Positions 23,257 through 32,272 of a stretch of 64,000 nucleotides of DNA are shown piece after piece. Numbering within the stretch: the stretch's first letter is position 1; every line of letters starts with the position of its first letter. This stretch comes from Chryseobacterium sp. ON_d1. GTDB lineage: Bacteria > Bacteroidota > Bacteroidia > Flavobacteriales > Weeksellaceae. The position numbers and the translations under genes were made by a program. Location of the stretch: NCBI RefSeq assembly GCF_006829085.1, contig NZ_BJTC01000014.1, positions 94,378-158,377 on the forward strand, written 5' to 3'. The notes beneath the pieces were generated by a model. It was given only the letters and a program-made list of their open reading frames with translations, did no database searches and was not told the origin of the DNA.

Positions 23257-24396
23257 ATGAATACAGAGACTATTGACAACATCAAAATGATAGCGGAGAC
23301 AGCAAGAGAATTTGCAGAAAAGAATATCCGGCCGAATATTATGGAATGGGATGAAAGCCAGATATTTCCGAAGGACTTATTCCACCAGTTGGGTGAAATG
23401 GGTTTTATGGGAATTGTAGTTCCTGAACAATATGGAGGTTCCGGATTAGGATATCATGAATATGTTACCATTCTGGACGAAATTTCTCAGGTCGACCCAT
23501 CAATCGGTCTTTCTGTAGCAGCGCACAATTCACTATGCACCAATCATATTTATGAATTTGGGAATGAAGAGCAAAGACACAAATGGCTTCCTCAGCTGGC
23601 ATCCGGAAAAGTAATCGGAGCCTGGGGACTGACTGAGCACAATACCGGTTCAGATTCAGGAGGAATGTCCACTACTGCGGTAAAAGACGGAGATGAATGG
23701 ATCATCAACGGAGCTAAAAACTTCATTACTCATGCGATCTCCGGAGATATTGCTGTGGTAATGACAAGAACAGGAGAAAAAGGGGCTAAAAATAATTCCA
23801 CAGCTTTTGTTTTAGAAAAAGGAATGCCTGGATTTACTTCCGGTAAAAAAGAAAATAAATTAGGAATGCGTGCCTCTGAAACGGCAGAACTGATTTTTGA
23901 CAATGTACGCGTGCCGGATTCTCACCGCCTGGGCGAAGTAGGTGAAGGTTTTAAACAGGCCATGAAAGTTTTGGACGGAGGCAGAATTTCTATCGCTGCA
24001 TTGAGCTTAGGTACTGCAAGAGGAGCATATAAGGCTGCGTTGAAATATGCAAAAGAAAGACATCAGTTTGGAAAACCCATTGCTGATTTCCAGGCCATCA
24101 ACTTTATGCTGGCAGATATGGCAACAGAAATTGATGCTGCCGAACTTTTGATCCAGAGAGCTTCAACCCTGAAAAATGCAAAGCAAAAGATGACTAAAGA
24201 AGGAGCTATGGCAAAGTTATACGCATCTGAAGCTTGTGTAAGAATCGCCAATAACGCTGTACAGATCTTCGGAGGATATGGCTATACAAAAGACTTCCCG
24301 GCTGAAAAATTCTACAGAGACTCTAAACTTTGTACCATTGGTGAAGGGACTTCTGAAATCCAGAGGCTGGTTATCGGAAGAGATATAACAAGATAA
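23257..24396 (+). CDS. Acyl-CoA dehydrogenase
   Basis: A 379-residue FAD flavoprotein for the first step of beta-oxidation or branched-chain acyl-CoA breakdown. N-terminal helical domain, the FAD/substrate strands around WGLTEHNTGSDSGGM, and the C-terminal helical domain with ERHQFGKPIADFQAI and QIFGGYGYTKDFPAE. The catalytic Glu of the short/branched-chain group sits in IGEGTSEIQ (about residue 363). The ATG at 23257 is chosen because an earlier TTG lies inside the -7 box. The DinB gene follows 18 nt downstream. Confidence 0.93.
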   Translation: MNTETIDNIKMIAETAREFAEKNIRPNIMEWDESQIFPKDLFHQLGEMGFMGIVVPEQYGGSGLGYHEYVTILDEISQVDPSIGLSVAAHNSLCTNHIYEFGNEEQRHKWLPQLASGKVIGAWGLTEHNTGSDSGGMSTTAVKDGDEWIINGAKNFITHAISGDIAVVMTRTGEKGAKNNSTAFVLEKGMPGFTSGKKENKLGMRASETAELIFDNVRVPDSHRLGEVGEGFKQAMKVLDGGRISIAALSLGTARGAYKAALKYAKERHQFGKPIADFQAINFMLADMATEIDAAELLIQRASTLKNAKQKMTKEGAMAKLYASEACVRIANNAVQIFGGYGYTKDFPAEKFYRDSKLCTIGEGTSEIQRLVIGRDITR

Positions 24397-24414
24397 TTTT
24401 AAATCCCGATACAA

Positions 24415-24912
24415 ATGATTAAAAAGGCACTTTTAGGTGAATTTCTGCATGAAGCCGAAAACACCAGAAAAATTTTAAAAGCCATCCCTGACAGCGCACT
24501 GGACTGGAAACCGTCTGAAAAAAACTGGACAACAGGCCAGCTGGCTTCTCACATTGCGGAAGTATATAATTGGTATGAACCCACTTTCAATCAGGACACT
24601 TTTGATATGGGTGCCTATAAGTATGATAAAGGAGATATTTCCAAAACCGAAAATATCCTTGCAAAATTTGAAGAAAATGTTGCCAATGCACAGAAGGCTC
24701 TGGAAAATTCCGATGAAAACACTTATTTTAATGAGTGGAAAATGGAAATGAATGGGAATATCCTTTTTCCGCCATCTCCGAAAATTCAGGTGATAAGAGG
24801 TTTTCTTTATAATCATTTGTACCATCACAGAGGTGAGCTGGTTGTTTATCTGAGATCAACAGGAAATAAAGTTCCCGGTCTTTATGGCCCTACTGCTGAT
24901 GATAAAATATAA
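24415..24912 (+). CDS. DinB-family protein
   Basis: A 165-residue DinB/YfiT four-helix protein. The three metal-ligand His fit LASHIAEVYNW (about residue 46) and YNHLYHHRGEL (about 137-141). Members include thiol-dependent transferases using bacillithiol or similar cofactors, so a link with the YfiT/YtxJ operon elsewhere in the window is possible but not shown. Co-transcribed with the acyl-CoA dehydrogenase (18-nt gap); terminator at 24937-24966. Confidence 0.85.
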   Translation: MIKKALLGEFLHEAENTRKILKAIPDSALDWKPSEKNWTTGQLASHIAEVYNWYEPTFNQDTFDMGAYKYDKGDISKTENILAKFEENVANAQKALENSDENTYFNEWKMEMNGNILFPPSPKIQVIRGFLYNHLYHHRGELVVYLRSTGNKVPGLYGPTADDKI

Positions 24913-24936
24913 TTGAAAATTATCAACTCTATAAGA

Positions 24937-24966
24937 ATGACATATACCTTGGTGTATGTCATTTTT
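24937..24966 (+). terminator. Terminator after dinB-like gene
   Basis: ATGACATATAC/GTGTATGTCAT stem followed by TTTTT. Confidence 0.75.
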
Positions 24967-25074
24967 CTTTTAAAGACGAGCGCTTTAAATTATACTCAAT
25001 GCATTGCATAATAAATTAAGTAAACAGTCTAAATTTTTCTTAAAAATTTTTGTTTTTCATAATATATTTTTTGT

Positions 25075-25082
25075 TAGATTTG
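25075..25082 (+). promoter_or_regulatory. -7 box (TAGATTTG) for the metalloprotease
   Basis: Exact TAnnTTTG match, 30 bp before the ATG at 25112. It lies downstream of an in-frame ATG at 25004, which is therefore unlikely to be used. Confidence 0.55.
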
Positions 25083-25111
25083 ATATTCCACAATCAAATT
25101 TAATTTTTAAT

Positions 25112-28042
25112 ATGAAAAAACAATTAACGCTGATTGGAATGCTCCTTATTTCGGGTATTTCTTTCGCACAGACAGACCGTCTTTGGTCTGAAAGTTCCAG
25201 AAAAACTTCATCAGAGATCTTTGAAAACAAATCCGGCATCAACAATCCCAAGGTGTACAGCCTGGATGTTAACGGATTGAAAAATGTTTTGGCAAAAGCT
25301 CCCAAAAGACTGGCTGTAGGCGAAAAATCAGAACTCATCATTTCTTTCCCCAATTCAGAAGGAAGAATGGAGAATTTTAAAGTGAGGGAGAATTCCAATT
25401 TTGCCCCTGAGCTGGCAGCAAAGTATCCGGATATCAAATCCTATGTGGGACAAGGTCTGGATGATCCCAATTCTACAGTCTATTTCAGTGTTTCTCCACT
25501 AGGACTGTCATCAATGGAAATTTACGGTGATAAATCTGCTGTATTCATTGAGCCATACACCAAAGACCTTTCCACCTATGTAGTATACAGAAAGTCTGAT
25601 AAAAAGGATGATCTTAACAAATTTGAATGTACTGTGGTAGAGGCCGCCCAGAAAGGAGTCTCCAATTCTGCTCTTGCTGCAAGACCCAACGCTGATGATG
25701 CCAAACTGAGAACCTTCAGACTGGCGTTGTCCTGTACAGGAGAATACACCACATATTTTGGAGGAACAAAAGCACAGGCCCTTGCCGCAATGAATAACAC
25801 TATGACCCGCGTAAACGGTGTTTTTGAAAAAGATTTTGCCGCAAGAATGGTTCTTATCGCCAACAACGACGCTGTCATCTACACCAACGCTTCCACAGAC
25901 CCCTATTCTGCTGCTTCAGGAATGAGTAACTGGAACTCTCAGCTGCAAAGCACCTTGACTTCCGTTATTGGTGAAGCCAATTATGATATCGGACACCTTT
26001 TCGGAGCTTCAGGAGGCGGAGGAAATGCCGGCTGTATCGGTTGTATCTGTACAAATGGTTCCAAAGGAAGCGGCTATACATCTCCTGCAGATGCTATTCC
26101 TTCAGGAGATAATTTTGATATCGACTATGTAGCCCATGAGATGGGACATCAGTTTGGCGGTAATCACACCTTCTCTATGAACAACGAAGGCACAGGAGCT
26201 AATATGGAACCAGGTTCGGGGTCTACAATTATGGGATATGCGGGAATTACCAGCCAGGATATTCAGCCACATTCCGATGCATTTTTCCATGCGATAAGCA
26301 TTCAGCAGATCACTAATAATATTAAAGCCAAAACCTGCTCTGTCAACACCAATACCGGAAACTCAATTCCTACAGCCAATGCAGGTCTGGATTATACAAT
26401 ACCCAAAGGAACACCATTTGTACTGACAGGTACCGGAACAGATGCTGACGGGGATTCCCTGACCTATATCTGGGAGCAGATGGATAATGCCTCTTCTTCC
26501 CAGACAGGAGCAAGTTCAGCTGCCAGCGCAACAAAAGCTTCAGGGCCTAACTTCAGATCATGGACTCCAACGACAGCCCCAGTAAGATATTTCCCAAGAA
26601 TGGCTTCTATCCTAGCAGGAGCTACTACTACAGCAGGATCTGAAATCACTGTTGAAGCTCTTTCTTCCGTTGCGAGAACATTGAATTTCAGATTTACGGT
26701 TCGTGATAACAAAGCGGGAGGTTCAGGAAATAATTCTGATGATGCTGTTATCACCGTAAATTCAACCGCAGGGCCGTTCCTGGTAACTTCACAAAACTCA
26801 GCGACAACGTACGCAGGAGGAAGTTCTCAAACAGTGACCTGGGATGTGGCGGGAACTACAGCAAATGGCGTAAATACGGCCAATGTAGATATCCTATGGT
26901 CAACAGACAGTGGAAACACATGGACCACACTGTTGGCAGGAACTCCAAATGACGGCTCACAGGCTGTAACCATCCCTAATGCCAATACCACTACCGGAAG
27001 AATTATGGTAAAAGGAGCAAATCATATTTTCTTTGATGTGAACAATGCCAACATCTCTGTAAATGCAGGTTCCGGAACTCCTGATACCGTTGCACCAACA
27101 GCTCCTACCCTTGCTGCTTCAGGAACTACTTCTACAACGACCAATCTCTCATGGTCAGGGGCAACAGACAATGTGGGGGTTACAGGATATGATGTATACC
27201 AGGGAGCTTCTTTAATAGGCTCTACTGCTTCTACAACTTATACCGTAACAGGACTGACTCCTGCAACCACGTATTCTTTCTCTGTTAAAGCAAAAGATGC
27301 AGCAGGAAATACTTCTGTTTCCAGTAATACGGTAAGTGTTACCACTCTTTCAGGCGGAACGGTTACTTATTGCTCATCTTCAGCATCCAATACAGCTGAT
27401 GAAAGAATCGGAAACGTAACATTCGGATCTATTAACAATACCTCTACAGGAACCGCAGGGTATGAAAACTTTACTTCAATTTCTACCAATGTTACAAGAG
27501 GAAATGCTTATACAATTTCCATCACTCCGGTTTGGACATCTACAAAATACAGCGAAGCATACGCTGTTTATATTGATTACAACGGTGACGGAGACTTCAC
27601 AGACAGCGGAGAGCTGGCATGGACAAAAGCAGGGTCTACGACCAGTCCGGTAACAGGATCTATCACGATTCCATCCACAGCAACCATTGGATCTACCAGA
27701 ATGAGAGTGATGATGAAATACAGCTCAATACCAACATCATCATGTGAAGCATTTACCTATGGTCAGGTTGAAGATTACACGCTTAACATCGTATCTTCAG
27801 GAAGAGGAGATCTTCAGAACACAAAAGATCTGATCACAGATATTAAGCTATATCCAAACCCCGCCAGAGATATCCTTCATATTTCCAATACCACATCAGA
27901 AGACTATAAAATCTTTGATATGGGTGGAAAACTAATTGACTCAGGAAAACTTCAGAGAGGTTCTGTGAATGTAAGCAACCTTATTAAAGGTGCCTATATG
28001 CTTCAAATTGGAGAATCAACGAAACGATTCATTAAAAATTAA
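25112..28042 (+). CDS. Secreted reprolysin-type zinc metalloprotease with Fn3, GEVED and T9SS sorting domains
   Basis: A 976-residue secreted protease. Signal peptide MKKQLTLIGMLLISGISFAQ; a propeptide-like region; a metzincin domain with the complete zinc motif HEMGHQFGGNH (about 342-352) and a later Met-turn-like GYAG. Then Ig-like segments, a fibronectin type III domain (about 665-750), a GEVED-type domain (YIDYNGDGDFTDSGELAW) and a Por sorting domain (about 905-976, LYPNPARDILHIS). The start is set by the signal peptide and the promoter at 25075-25082. Probably released or surface-attached by type IX secretion, for protein degradation. Confidence 0.92.
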   Translation: MKKQLTLIGMLLISGISFAQTDRLWSESSRKTSSEIFENKSGINNPKVYSLDVNGLKNVLAKAPKRLAVGEKSELIISFPNSEGRMENFKVRENSNFAPELAAKYPDIKSYVGQGLDDPNSTVYFSVSPLGLSSMEIYGDKSAVFIEPYTKDLSTYVVYRKSDKKDDLNKFECTVVEAAQKGVSNSALAARPNADDAKLRTFRLALSCTGEYTTYFGGTKAQALAAMNNTMTRVNGVFEKDFAARMVLIANNDAVIYTNASTDPYSAASGMSNWNSQLQSTLTSVIGEANYDIGHLFGASGGGGNAGCIGCICTNGSKGSGYTSPADAIPSGDNFDIDYVAHEMGHQFGGNHTFSMNNEGTGANMEPGSGSTIMGYAGITSQDIQPHSDAFFHAISIQQITNNIKAKTCSVNTNTGNSIPTANAGLDYTIPKGTPFVLTGTGTDADGDSLTYIWEQMDNASSSQTGASSAASATKASGPNFRSWTPTTAPVRYFPRMASILAGATTTAGSEITVEALSSVARTLNFRFTVRDNKAGGSGNNSDDAVITVNSTAGPFLVTSQNSATTYAGGSSQTVTWDVAGTTANGVNTANVDILWSTDSGNTWTTLLAGTPNDGSQAVTIPNANTTTGRIMVKGANHIFFDVNNANISVNAGSGTPDTVAPTAPTLAASGTTSTTTNLSWSGATDNVGVTGYDVYQGASLIGSTASTTYTVTGLTPATTYSFSVKAKDAAGNTSVSSNTVSVTTLSGGTVTYCSSSASNTADERIGNVTFGSINNTSTGTAGYENFTSISTNVTRGNAYTISITPVWTSTKYSEAYAVYIDYNGDGDFTDSGELAWTKAGSTTSPVTGSITIPSTATIGSTRMRVMMKYSSIPTSSCEAFTYGQVEDYTLNIVSSGRGDLQNTKDLITDIKLYPNPARDILHISNTTSEDYKIFDMGGKLIDSGKLQRGSVNVSNLIKGAYMLQIGESTKRFIKN

Positions 28043-28064
28043 GACTTTAAAATTAAACGATGTA

Positions 28065-28096
28065 AAAAAACTGCCCTTTACGGGGCAGTTTTATTT
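28065..28096 (+). terminator. Terminator after the metalloprotease gene
   Basis: AACTGCCC...GGGGCAGTT hairpin with a T-rich tail. Confidence 0.8.
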
Positions 28097-28488
28097 TAAT
28101 GCTAAAAATCATAAAATAATCATTTATAACTGCAAATAATTTTATAAAAATATTTTATTTAAAATAAAATCACTAGTATTTGAGTTTTTTGATTTAAATT
28201 TATCGCATAATAATTTTTTTTTTATTGTACCGTTTACCCAGTTTGTATTTAAGGGAGCTTCGAAACGTTTTTGATGCGTAATCCAAGGCTTCTTTTCACC
28301 CTATTTTGGTGTAAGTGTATTCCATAATTTAAATATACTGCCGGAAAAGCTTATTATTAAAGTAAAATCTGATTCTTGTAATAGAACTGCATTCATAATA
28401 TTCACTTAAGATTTTGTAAAAATGATGTTTCAAAAAAGGTAGCCCTTCTAATACCTCTGTAATTTTAAAATAATTTAAAATTTTTTAT
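28097..28488. other. AT-rich spacer before the TNT lipoprotein gene
   Basis: About 390 bp with no credible ORF or clear repeat. A weak -7-like TACCTCTG (28452-28459) is the only promoter candidate, one base off consensus. Confidence 0.35.
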
Positions 28489-29202
28489 ATGAAACATTTA
28501 TTTAAGTACTTTTTTTTCTTAACGATCACCACCCTCTCCATCGCCTGTAGTTCTGACAGAGATGATGAACCAGACTCCAATCCAGATGTAACCACTGTAT
28601 TTTACAAAAATGCAGATGAGCTGGCTGTGACGTACGACACTAATAATACAGTAAGCCCATCTATCAGAAATCAGGCTTATGACCTTTATAAACGTGGTAA
28701 ATGGAGTGAACTGGAAGCACTTTTTAAAGCTAATAATTTAAATGGAGGATGGCCACCTGCAAACGGAGGCTACAATATCGTTGATGATGTTCCGTTACAG
28801 GTTGGGCAGAAATTTGACCGATACAGCGGAGCTGTAGGCAGCTATAACGGAACCGGCGTTCCTACTCTAGGAGGAAGCTTTACAAGTCCTATTATCAATG
28901 GGTATACGTATACTTTTACACAGAGAGCTTTAAATCAACCTGAAGAAAAATATGATTTCTATTATGAAATTGATGTTTTGAATAATTCAATGCAGTTTAA
29001 GACCCAGACTGCAGACATCATTCCATGGTTCGGACAGGCAGGAAAAGGAAAACAAACCATGTGGAAAATTCCTGTTGATATCAATACCGGCTACCAGAAA
29101 ACATGGAATAAACTGGCGGAAGAAGGTTATATAAAGGTTACCATTAAGAAAAGTCCCAGTGGAAAATATCCTAACTTAGTAGGCACAGTTATCCAGCCAT
29201 AA
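28489..29202 (+). CDS. Surface lipoprotein with TNT-type NAD glycohydrolase domain (candidate toxin)
   Basis: A 237-residue lipoprotein. The signal ends at the lipobox SIAC (Cys20), followed by SSDRDDE; such acidic residues after the Cys resemble the surface lipoprotein export signal of Bacteroidota. Residues about 84-237 show the pattern of the tuberculosis necrotizing toxin domain: NGGWPP (85-90), KFDRYS (108-113), FTSP (131-134), TQRALN (144-149) and PWFGQAGKGKQ (179-189). Arg111, Arg146 and Gln183 fall where TNT proteins keep Arg, Arg and Gln. These enzymes cleave NAD+. The 29213 gene follows after 10 nt and may encode the immunity protein. Confidence 0.75.
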   Translation: MKHLFKYFFFLTITTLSIACSSDRDDEPDSNPDVTTVFYKNADELAVTYDTNNTVSPSIRNQAYDLYKRGKWSELEALFKANNLNGGWPPANGGYNIVDDVPLQVGQKFDRYSGAVGSYNGTGVPTLGGSFTSPIINGYTYTFTQRALNQPEEKYDFYYEIDVLNNSMQFKTQTADIIPWFGQAGKGKQTMWKIPVDINTGYQKTWNKLAEEGYIKVTIKKSPSGKYPNLVGTVIQP

Positions 29203-29212
29203 ATCCATTAAG

Positions 29213-29623
29213 ATGTATTCAATCTCAACAAAAATAACGATTAGCAAAAAGGCTGCTCTTTCAGAAAATATTTTCAGGAATGATGAAGCCATTCCTTCAG
29301 CACGAGCCACTTTCACCTGTTGCGATTGCGGTTGTGAAAATACCATCAAAATAACACCATACGAATCCGGGTTTTCCATCTTTCAGGCATATAATGAAGA
29401 TAAAGTATTATCCAAAGACGAATTGCTGAAACATGGAATGGTCAGCAGAACCTCTCAAAGAATGCTTCATTTTGGAGAATTCACCGTTAATGATCTACCG
29501 ACTTTATACTTTGGCACCAATTGTACTTCCTGTCATTCAAAATACATAGGTGTATTCAGCTATGGAGAAAAGCAGCCAGGCTTGATGATATTGACCATCT
29601 CCGGAGTCTGGAAATATGAGTAA
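29213..29623 (+). CDS. Small cytoplasmic Cys-rich protein, candidate immunity to the TNT lipoprotein
   Basis: A 136-residue soluble protein with no signal peptide. Two cysteine groups, CCDCGC (36-41) and CTSC (104-107), suggest a zinc-ribbon-like site. It begins 10 nt after the TNT gene and a strong terminator follows (29647-29680), so the two form a closed bicistronic unit. An immunity role follows from position only: a NADase expressed in the same cell needs a cytoplasmic inhibitor. No known immunity family was recognised. Confidence 0.6.
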   Translation: MYSISTKITISKKAALSENIFRNDEAIPSARATFTCCDCGCENTIKITPYESGFSIFQAYNEDKVLSKDELLKHGMVSRTSQRMLHFGEFTVNDLPTLYFGTNCTSCHSKYIGVFSYGEKQPGLMILTISGVWKYE

Positions 29624-29646
29624 TTGAAATCCTTCAACATACTATT

Positions 29647-29680
29647 AAAAGTCCACAAATTGAAATTTGTGGACTTTTTC
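29647..29680 (+). terminator. Terminator after the TNT/immunity pair
   Basis: AAAGTCCACAAATT/AATTTGTGGACTTT perfect stem with T-tail. Confidence 0.85.
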
Positions 29681-29718
29681 TTACTTTAGCGAAGAAATTA
29701 ATAACATTATCAATAACC

Positions 29719-30450
29719 GTGAAAAAAATTACTGTTCTTCTTGTCATGCTGTTCTTTGGGCCAGCATATTCACAAAAAACACTTGCCCAATATCCCGAAG
29801 GTCAGTTTCCTTACCAGGGAGGCTCCATCCAATTATTCTCAGATATGCAGAACTATTTCCTGAAAAGCGGCTCAAAACCGTGTGATAAAAATGAGATGTA
29901 TTTTGTAAGCCTAAAGATTGATGAGAATGGTAAACCTGCTTTAGTAAAGAAAAAGAGTGATGATCCTATTATAGAAAAGAACAAATGTGCTTTCAATCTT
30001 GCTGTCAAATCTCTAGGAAGCCTGAAAAACTGGCAGCCTGCAGAGCAAAATGGACAGAAAGTTGCGGCTTATTTCGATTTTCTATTTCAACCCAAGGATT
30101 TTTTTGAAAATTACAAACCCGATTATGATATTGTTAAATCATATCAGTCCGCTTCCATGCCCGGTGGAATGAAAGCATTTAGAAAAGATGTTCTTGAAAG
30201 CTTAAGTAATTATCTGGATTGGGAATCTTACAACCCAAAAGGAACATTTCTTATATCTTTTGCCATAGATGAAAATGGAGATATCACCAATGTAGATCTT
30301 GAACCCAAAGTAGAAAACAATAAAATTCTTCTTGAGGATGTAAAATTTGCTCTGAAAAAAATAAAAGGAAAGTGGAGTCCGGCAAAAACTAATGGAACAC
30401 CAGTAAAATCATGGTTTAGAATGCCTATTAACTTTAATTCGCGGGAGTAA
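29719..30450 (+). CDS. Secreted protein with two TonB-C-like domains
   Basis: A 243-residue protein with a GTG start and a signal peptide (MKKITVLLVMLFFGPAYSQ). Two units of the TonB C-terminal type follow: about 60-130 (VSLKIDENGKPALV...LKNWQPAEQNGQKVAAYFDF) and about 170-243 (ISFAIDENGDITNV...KWSPAKTNGTPVKSWFRMPI). There is no N-terminal anchor or Pro-rich spacer as in a real TonB, so it is probably a periplasmic protein using the fold for binding. Stand-alone gene; function unknown. Confidence 0.7.
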   Translation: MKKITVLLVMLFFGPAYSQKTLAQYPEGQFPYQGGSIQLFSDMQNYFLKSGSKPCDKNEMYFVSLKIDENGKPALVKKKSDDPIIEKNKCAFNLAVKSLGSLKNWQPAEQNGQKVAAYFDFLFQPKDFFENYKPDYDIVKSYQSASMPGGMKAFRKDVLESLSNYLDWESYNPKGTFLISFAIDENGDITNVDLEPKVENNKILLEDVKFALKKIKGKWSPAKTNGTPVKSWFRMPINFNSRE

Positions 30451-30530
30451 AATAAAAACATTAGACAGCCCTGCGTTTTTGGGGTCTCATATTTTACTCC
30501 TGTACATTTTACATTTTACAAATCCTTTTC

Positions 30531-30538
30531 TATCTTTG
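30531..30538 (+). promoter_or_regulatory. -7 box (TATCTTTG) for the MazG-like gene
   Basis: Exact match; predicted start near 30543, 14 nt before the ATG at 30557. It rejects a possible upstream start. Confidence 0.55.
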
Positions 30539-30556
30539 TGGGAAATAAAAAAATTC

Positions 30557-31024
30557 ATGGATAAAATTGATAGTCTGAACCAAGTAGCAGAATTCCATAC
30601 TACTTTCAAAGCCCCTATTTTAGATACCCCACAAATTCCTTCTCCGGAGAGATGCAATCTTAGAGTAGAACTTTTACAGGAAGAACTTAATGAGTTAAAA
30701 CAGGCTATTGCCGATAATAATATGGTAGAAATTGCAGATGCACTTTGTGATTTACAGTATGTTTTAAGTGGTGCTGTACTGGAATTCGGTCTTGGCAACA
30801 AATTTGTAGAGCTATTCAACGAAGTTCAGCGTTCCAATATGTCGAAAGCATGTGATAATGAAGAACAGGCAAAAGAAACTGTTGAATTTTACAAAGAGAA
30901 AGAAGTAGAATCTTTTTATGAAAAGTCTGGAGAAAAATTTAATGTGTACAGACAGGCGGACCATAAAGTATTAAAAAACAAATACTACTCTCCTGCTGAT
31001 TTAAAATCAATTATCGAGAAATAA
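30557..31024 (+). CDS. MazG/PRA-PH-like nucleotide pyrophosphohydrolase
   Basis: A 155-residue protein of the all-alpha NTP pyrophosphohydrolase superfamily. The metal-binding E-x2-E ... D pattern is seen in LLQEELNELKQAI and VEIADALCDLQYVL (about 37-70). It should cleave noncanonical or surplus nucleotides to the monophosphate in the cytoplasm. The ATG at 30557 is preferred over the longer frame because of the promoter at 30531. It leads a three-gene run with a thioredoxin-like protein (3-nt gap) and a DUF4230 protein. Confidence 0.8.
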   Translation: MDKIDSLNQVAEFHTTFKAPILDTPQIPSPERCNLRVELLQEELNELKQAIADNNMVEIADALCDLQYVLSGAVLEFGLGNKFVELFNEVQRSNMSKACDNEEQAKETVEFYKEKEVESFYEKSGEKFNVYRQADHKVLKNKYYSPADLKSIIEK

Positions 31025-31027
31025 AAT

Positions 31028-31591
31028 ATGAAAAAATTTATTACCAATATTGTTGCCTTTTCAAGCTTATTTTGGGCTGCACAGCAGCTTAGCGCTCAAA
31101 AAGTAGTGGTAAACCGTGAGGTTGAGACTCAGAAAGATGGCAAAATGCTTTTGGGAAACCAACTGAAGGAACAGTTTTTAAAAGCTCCTTATTCTGATTG
31201 GTATGTAAAAGAACATGACGAATATGTTCTTGACCAAAAAGCAGTCAGTGAATTAAAAAAAGAGAAAATCGGGTCTTATGATATCATTGTTTTTATGGGA
31301 ACATGGTGTGAAGACAGCCACAGGGATTTTCCAAGACTGATGAAAATATTGGAAGCCGTAAACTATCCGGAAAATAAATTGAGTATTATTGCAGTAAATC
31401 GTAAGAAAGAATCTCCTACTGGTGATGAAAGTCTTTACAATCTTCAGAAAGTTCCTACCATTATCCTGAAAAGATATGGAAAAGAAGTGGGAAGAATTGT
31501 AGAAATGCCAACCAGTGGATATATAGAAAGAGACTTAGCAGAAATTCTTAAAAAGAACGATTCATCTGTCATTAAAGAAATTTTTAAATAG
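31028..31591 (+). CDS. Secreted thioredoxin-like protein
   Basis: A 187-residue protein with a signal peptide (about 1-23) and a thioredoxin fold. The active-site segment is GTWCEDSHRD: the first Cys is kept but the second position is Ser, so it is a one-Cys variant that cannot form the usual CxxC disulfide. The cis-Pro loop KVPTI is present. Likely periplasmic or envelope redox or chaperone role. The start is 3 nt after the MazG-like stop. Confidence 0.75.
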   Translation: MKKFITNIVAFSSLFWAAQQLSAQKVVVNREVETQKDGKMLLGNQLKEQFLKAPYSDWYVKEHDEYVLDQKAVSELKKEKIGSYDIIVFMGTWCEDSHRDFPRLMKILEAVNYPENKLSIIAVNRKKESPTGDESLYNLQKVPTIILKRYGKEVGRIVEMPTSGYIERDLAEILKKNDSSVIKEIFK

Positions 31592-31594
31592 ATT

Positions 31595-32200
31595 TTGAGA
31601 AATTATAGAACCATATTATCATTCGCAGCCGGTGCCGGCGCTATGGTACTTCTGTTTTTGGGTCTGAAGTCCTGCCTGAATCTTGGGACTAAAACTGAAC
31701 AGTCGGATTATTATATCCTGACCAACCAGATTTCCAAGATGAATAAAATGGTGGTGATGGAACAGAATACCTCCAGTATGCAGAAAACCAAAATGGGCTA
31801 TGAAGTATTGGGAAAAGAAGTTTCCAGCAACAGTATTATTACTTACACAAAGACAAATGCACAGGTTTCTTATGATCTTAATAAGATGAAGATAGAAGTA
31901 GATTCCATCAATAAGAAACTGGTGATTACTGAACTTCCTGATGCTGAGATAAGAATTACCCCGAGTGTTGAGATTCAATCTCTGGATGATTCATTCTTTA
32001 ACCGGATTTCGGAAAAAGATATTAAAAATGTCACTGCAAAGGCTAAAGAAACAGCAGAAAAATCAATTGATCAGAATCAGCTGAGGAACGAAGGCCGCAA
32101 ACAATTAATGGAAAACCTGAATAATATTTTCGTTTTGGCAAAAGCTCTGAATTATACCATCGAGGATAAAACCGGTAAAATGGGTATTCTGGGACTTTAG
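31595..32200 (+). CDS. DUF4230 membrane-anchored protein
   Basis: A 201-residue protein with one N-terminal membrane segment (about 8-27) and a DUF4230 domain (about 50-190). The start is TTG at 31595, 3 nt after the upstream stop; no ATG fits before the membrane segment. DUF4230 proteins are single-pass, face the periplasm and have no assigned function. Third gene of the MazG-thioredoxin-DUF4230 run. Its 3' end is followed at once by the sigma-54 promoter of the next small gene. Confidence 0.75.
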   Translation: MRNYRTILSFAAGAGAMVLLFLGLKSCLNLGTKTEQSDYYILTNQISKMNKMVVMEQNTSSMQKTKMGYEVLGKEVSSNSIITYTKTNAQVSYDLNKMKIEVDSINKKLVITELPDAEIRITPSVEIQSLDDSFFNRISEKDIKNVTAKAKETAEKSIDQNQLRNEGRKQLMENLNNIFVLAKALNYTIEDKTGKMGILGL

Positions 32201-32216
32201 GATAAAATATTTCTGT

Positions 32217-32232
32217 TTGGCAAACCCTTTGA
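32217..32232 (+). promoter_or_regulatory. Sigma-54 promoter TTGGCAAACCCTTTGA
   Basis: GG at 32219-32220 and GA at 32231-32232 are 12 bp apart. Predicted start near 32244, 29 nt before the ATG at 32273. Confidence 0.6.
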
Positions 32233-32272
32233 ATGATACTATCCATATTCCTGGAATTTAAAATTTAAAGTC

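Noticed and set aside
25004..25111. Upstream ATG for the metalloprotease
   Set aside because: The -7 box at 25075-25082 lies downstream of it, and a proper signal peptide starts at 25112.
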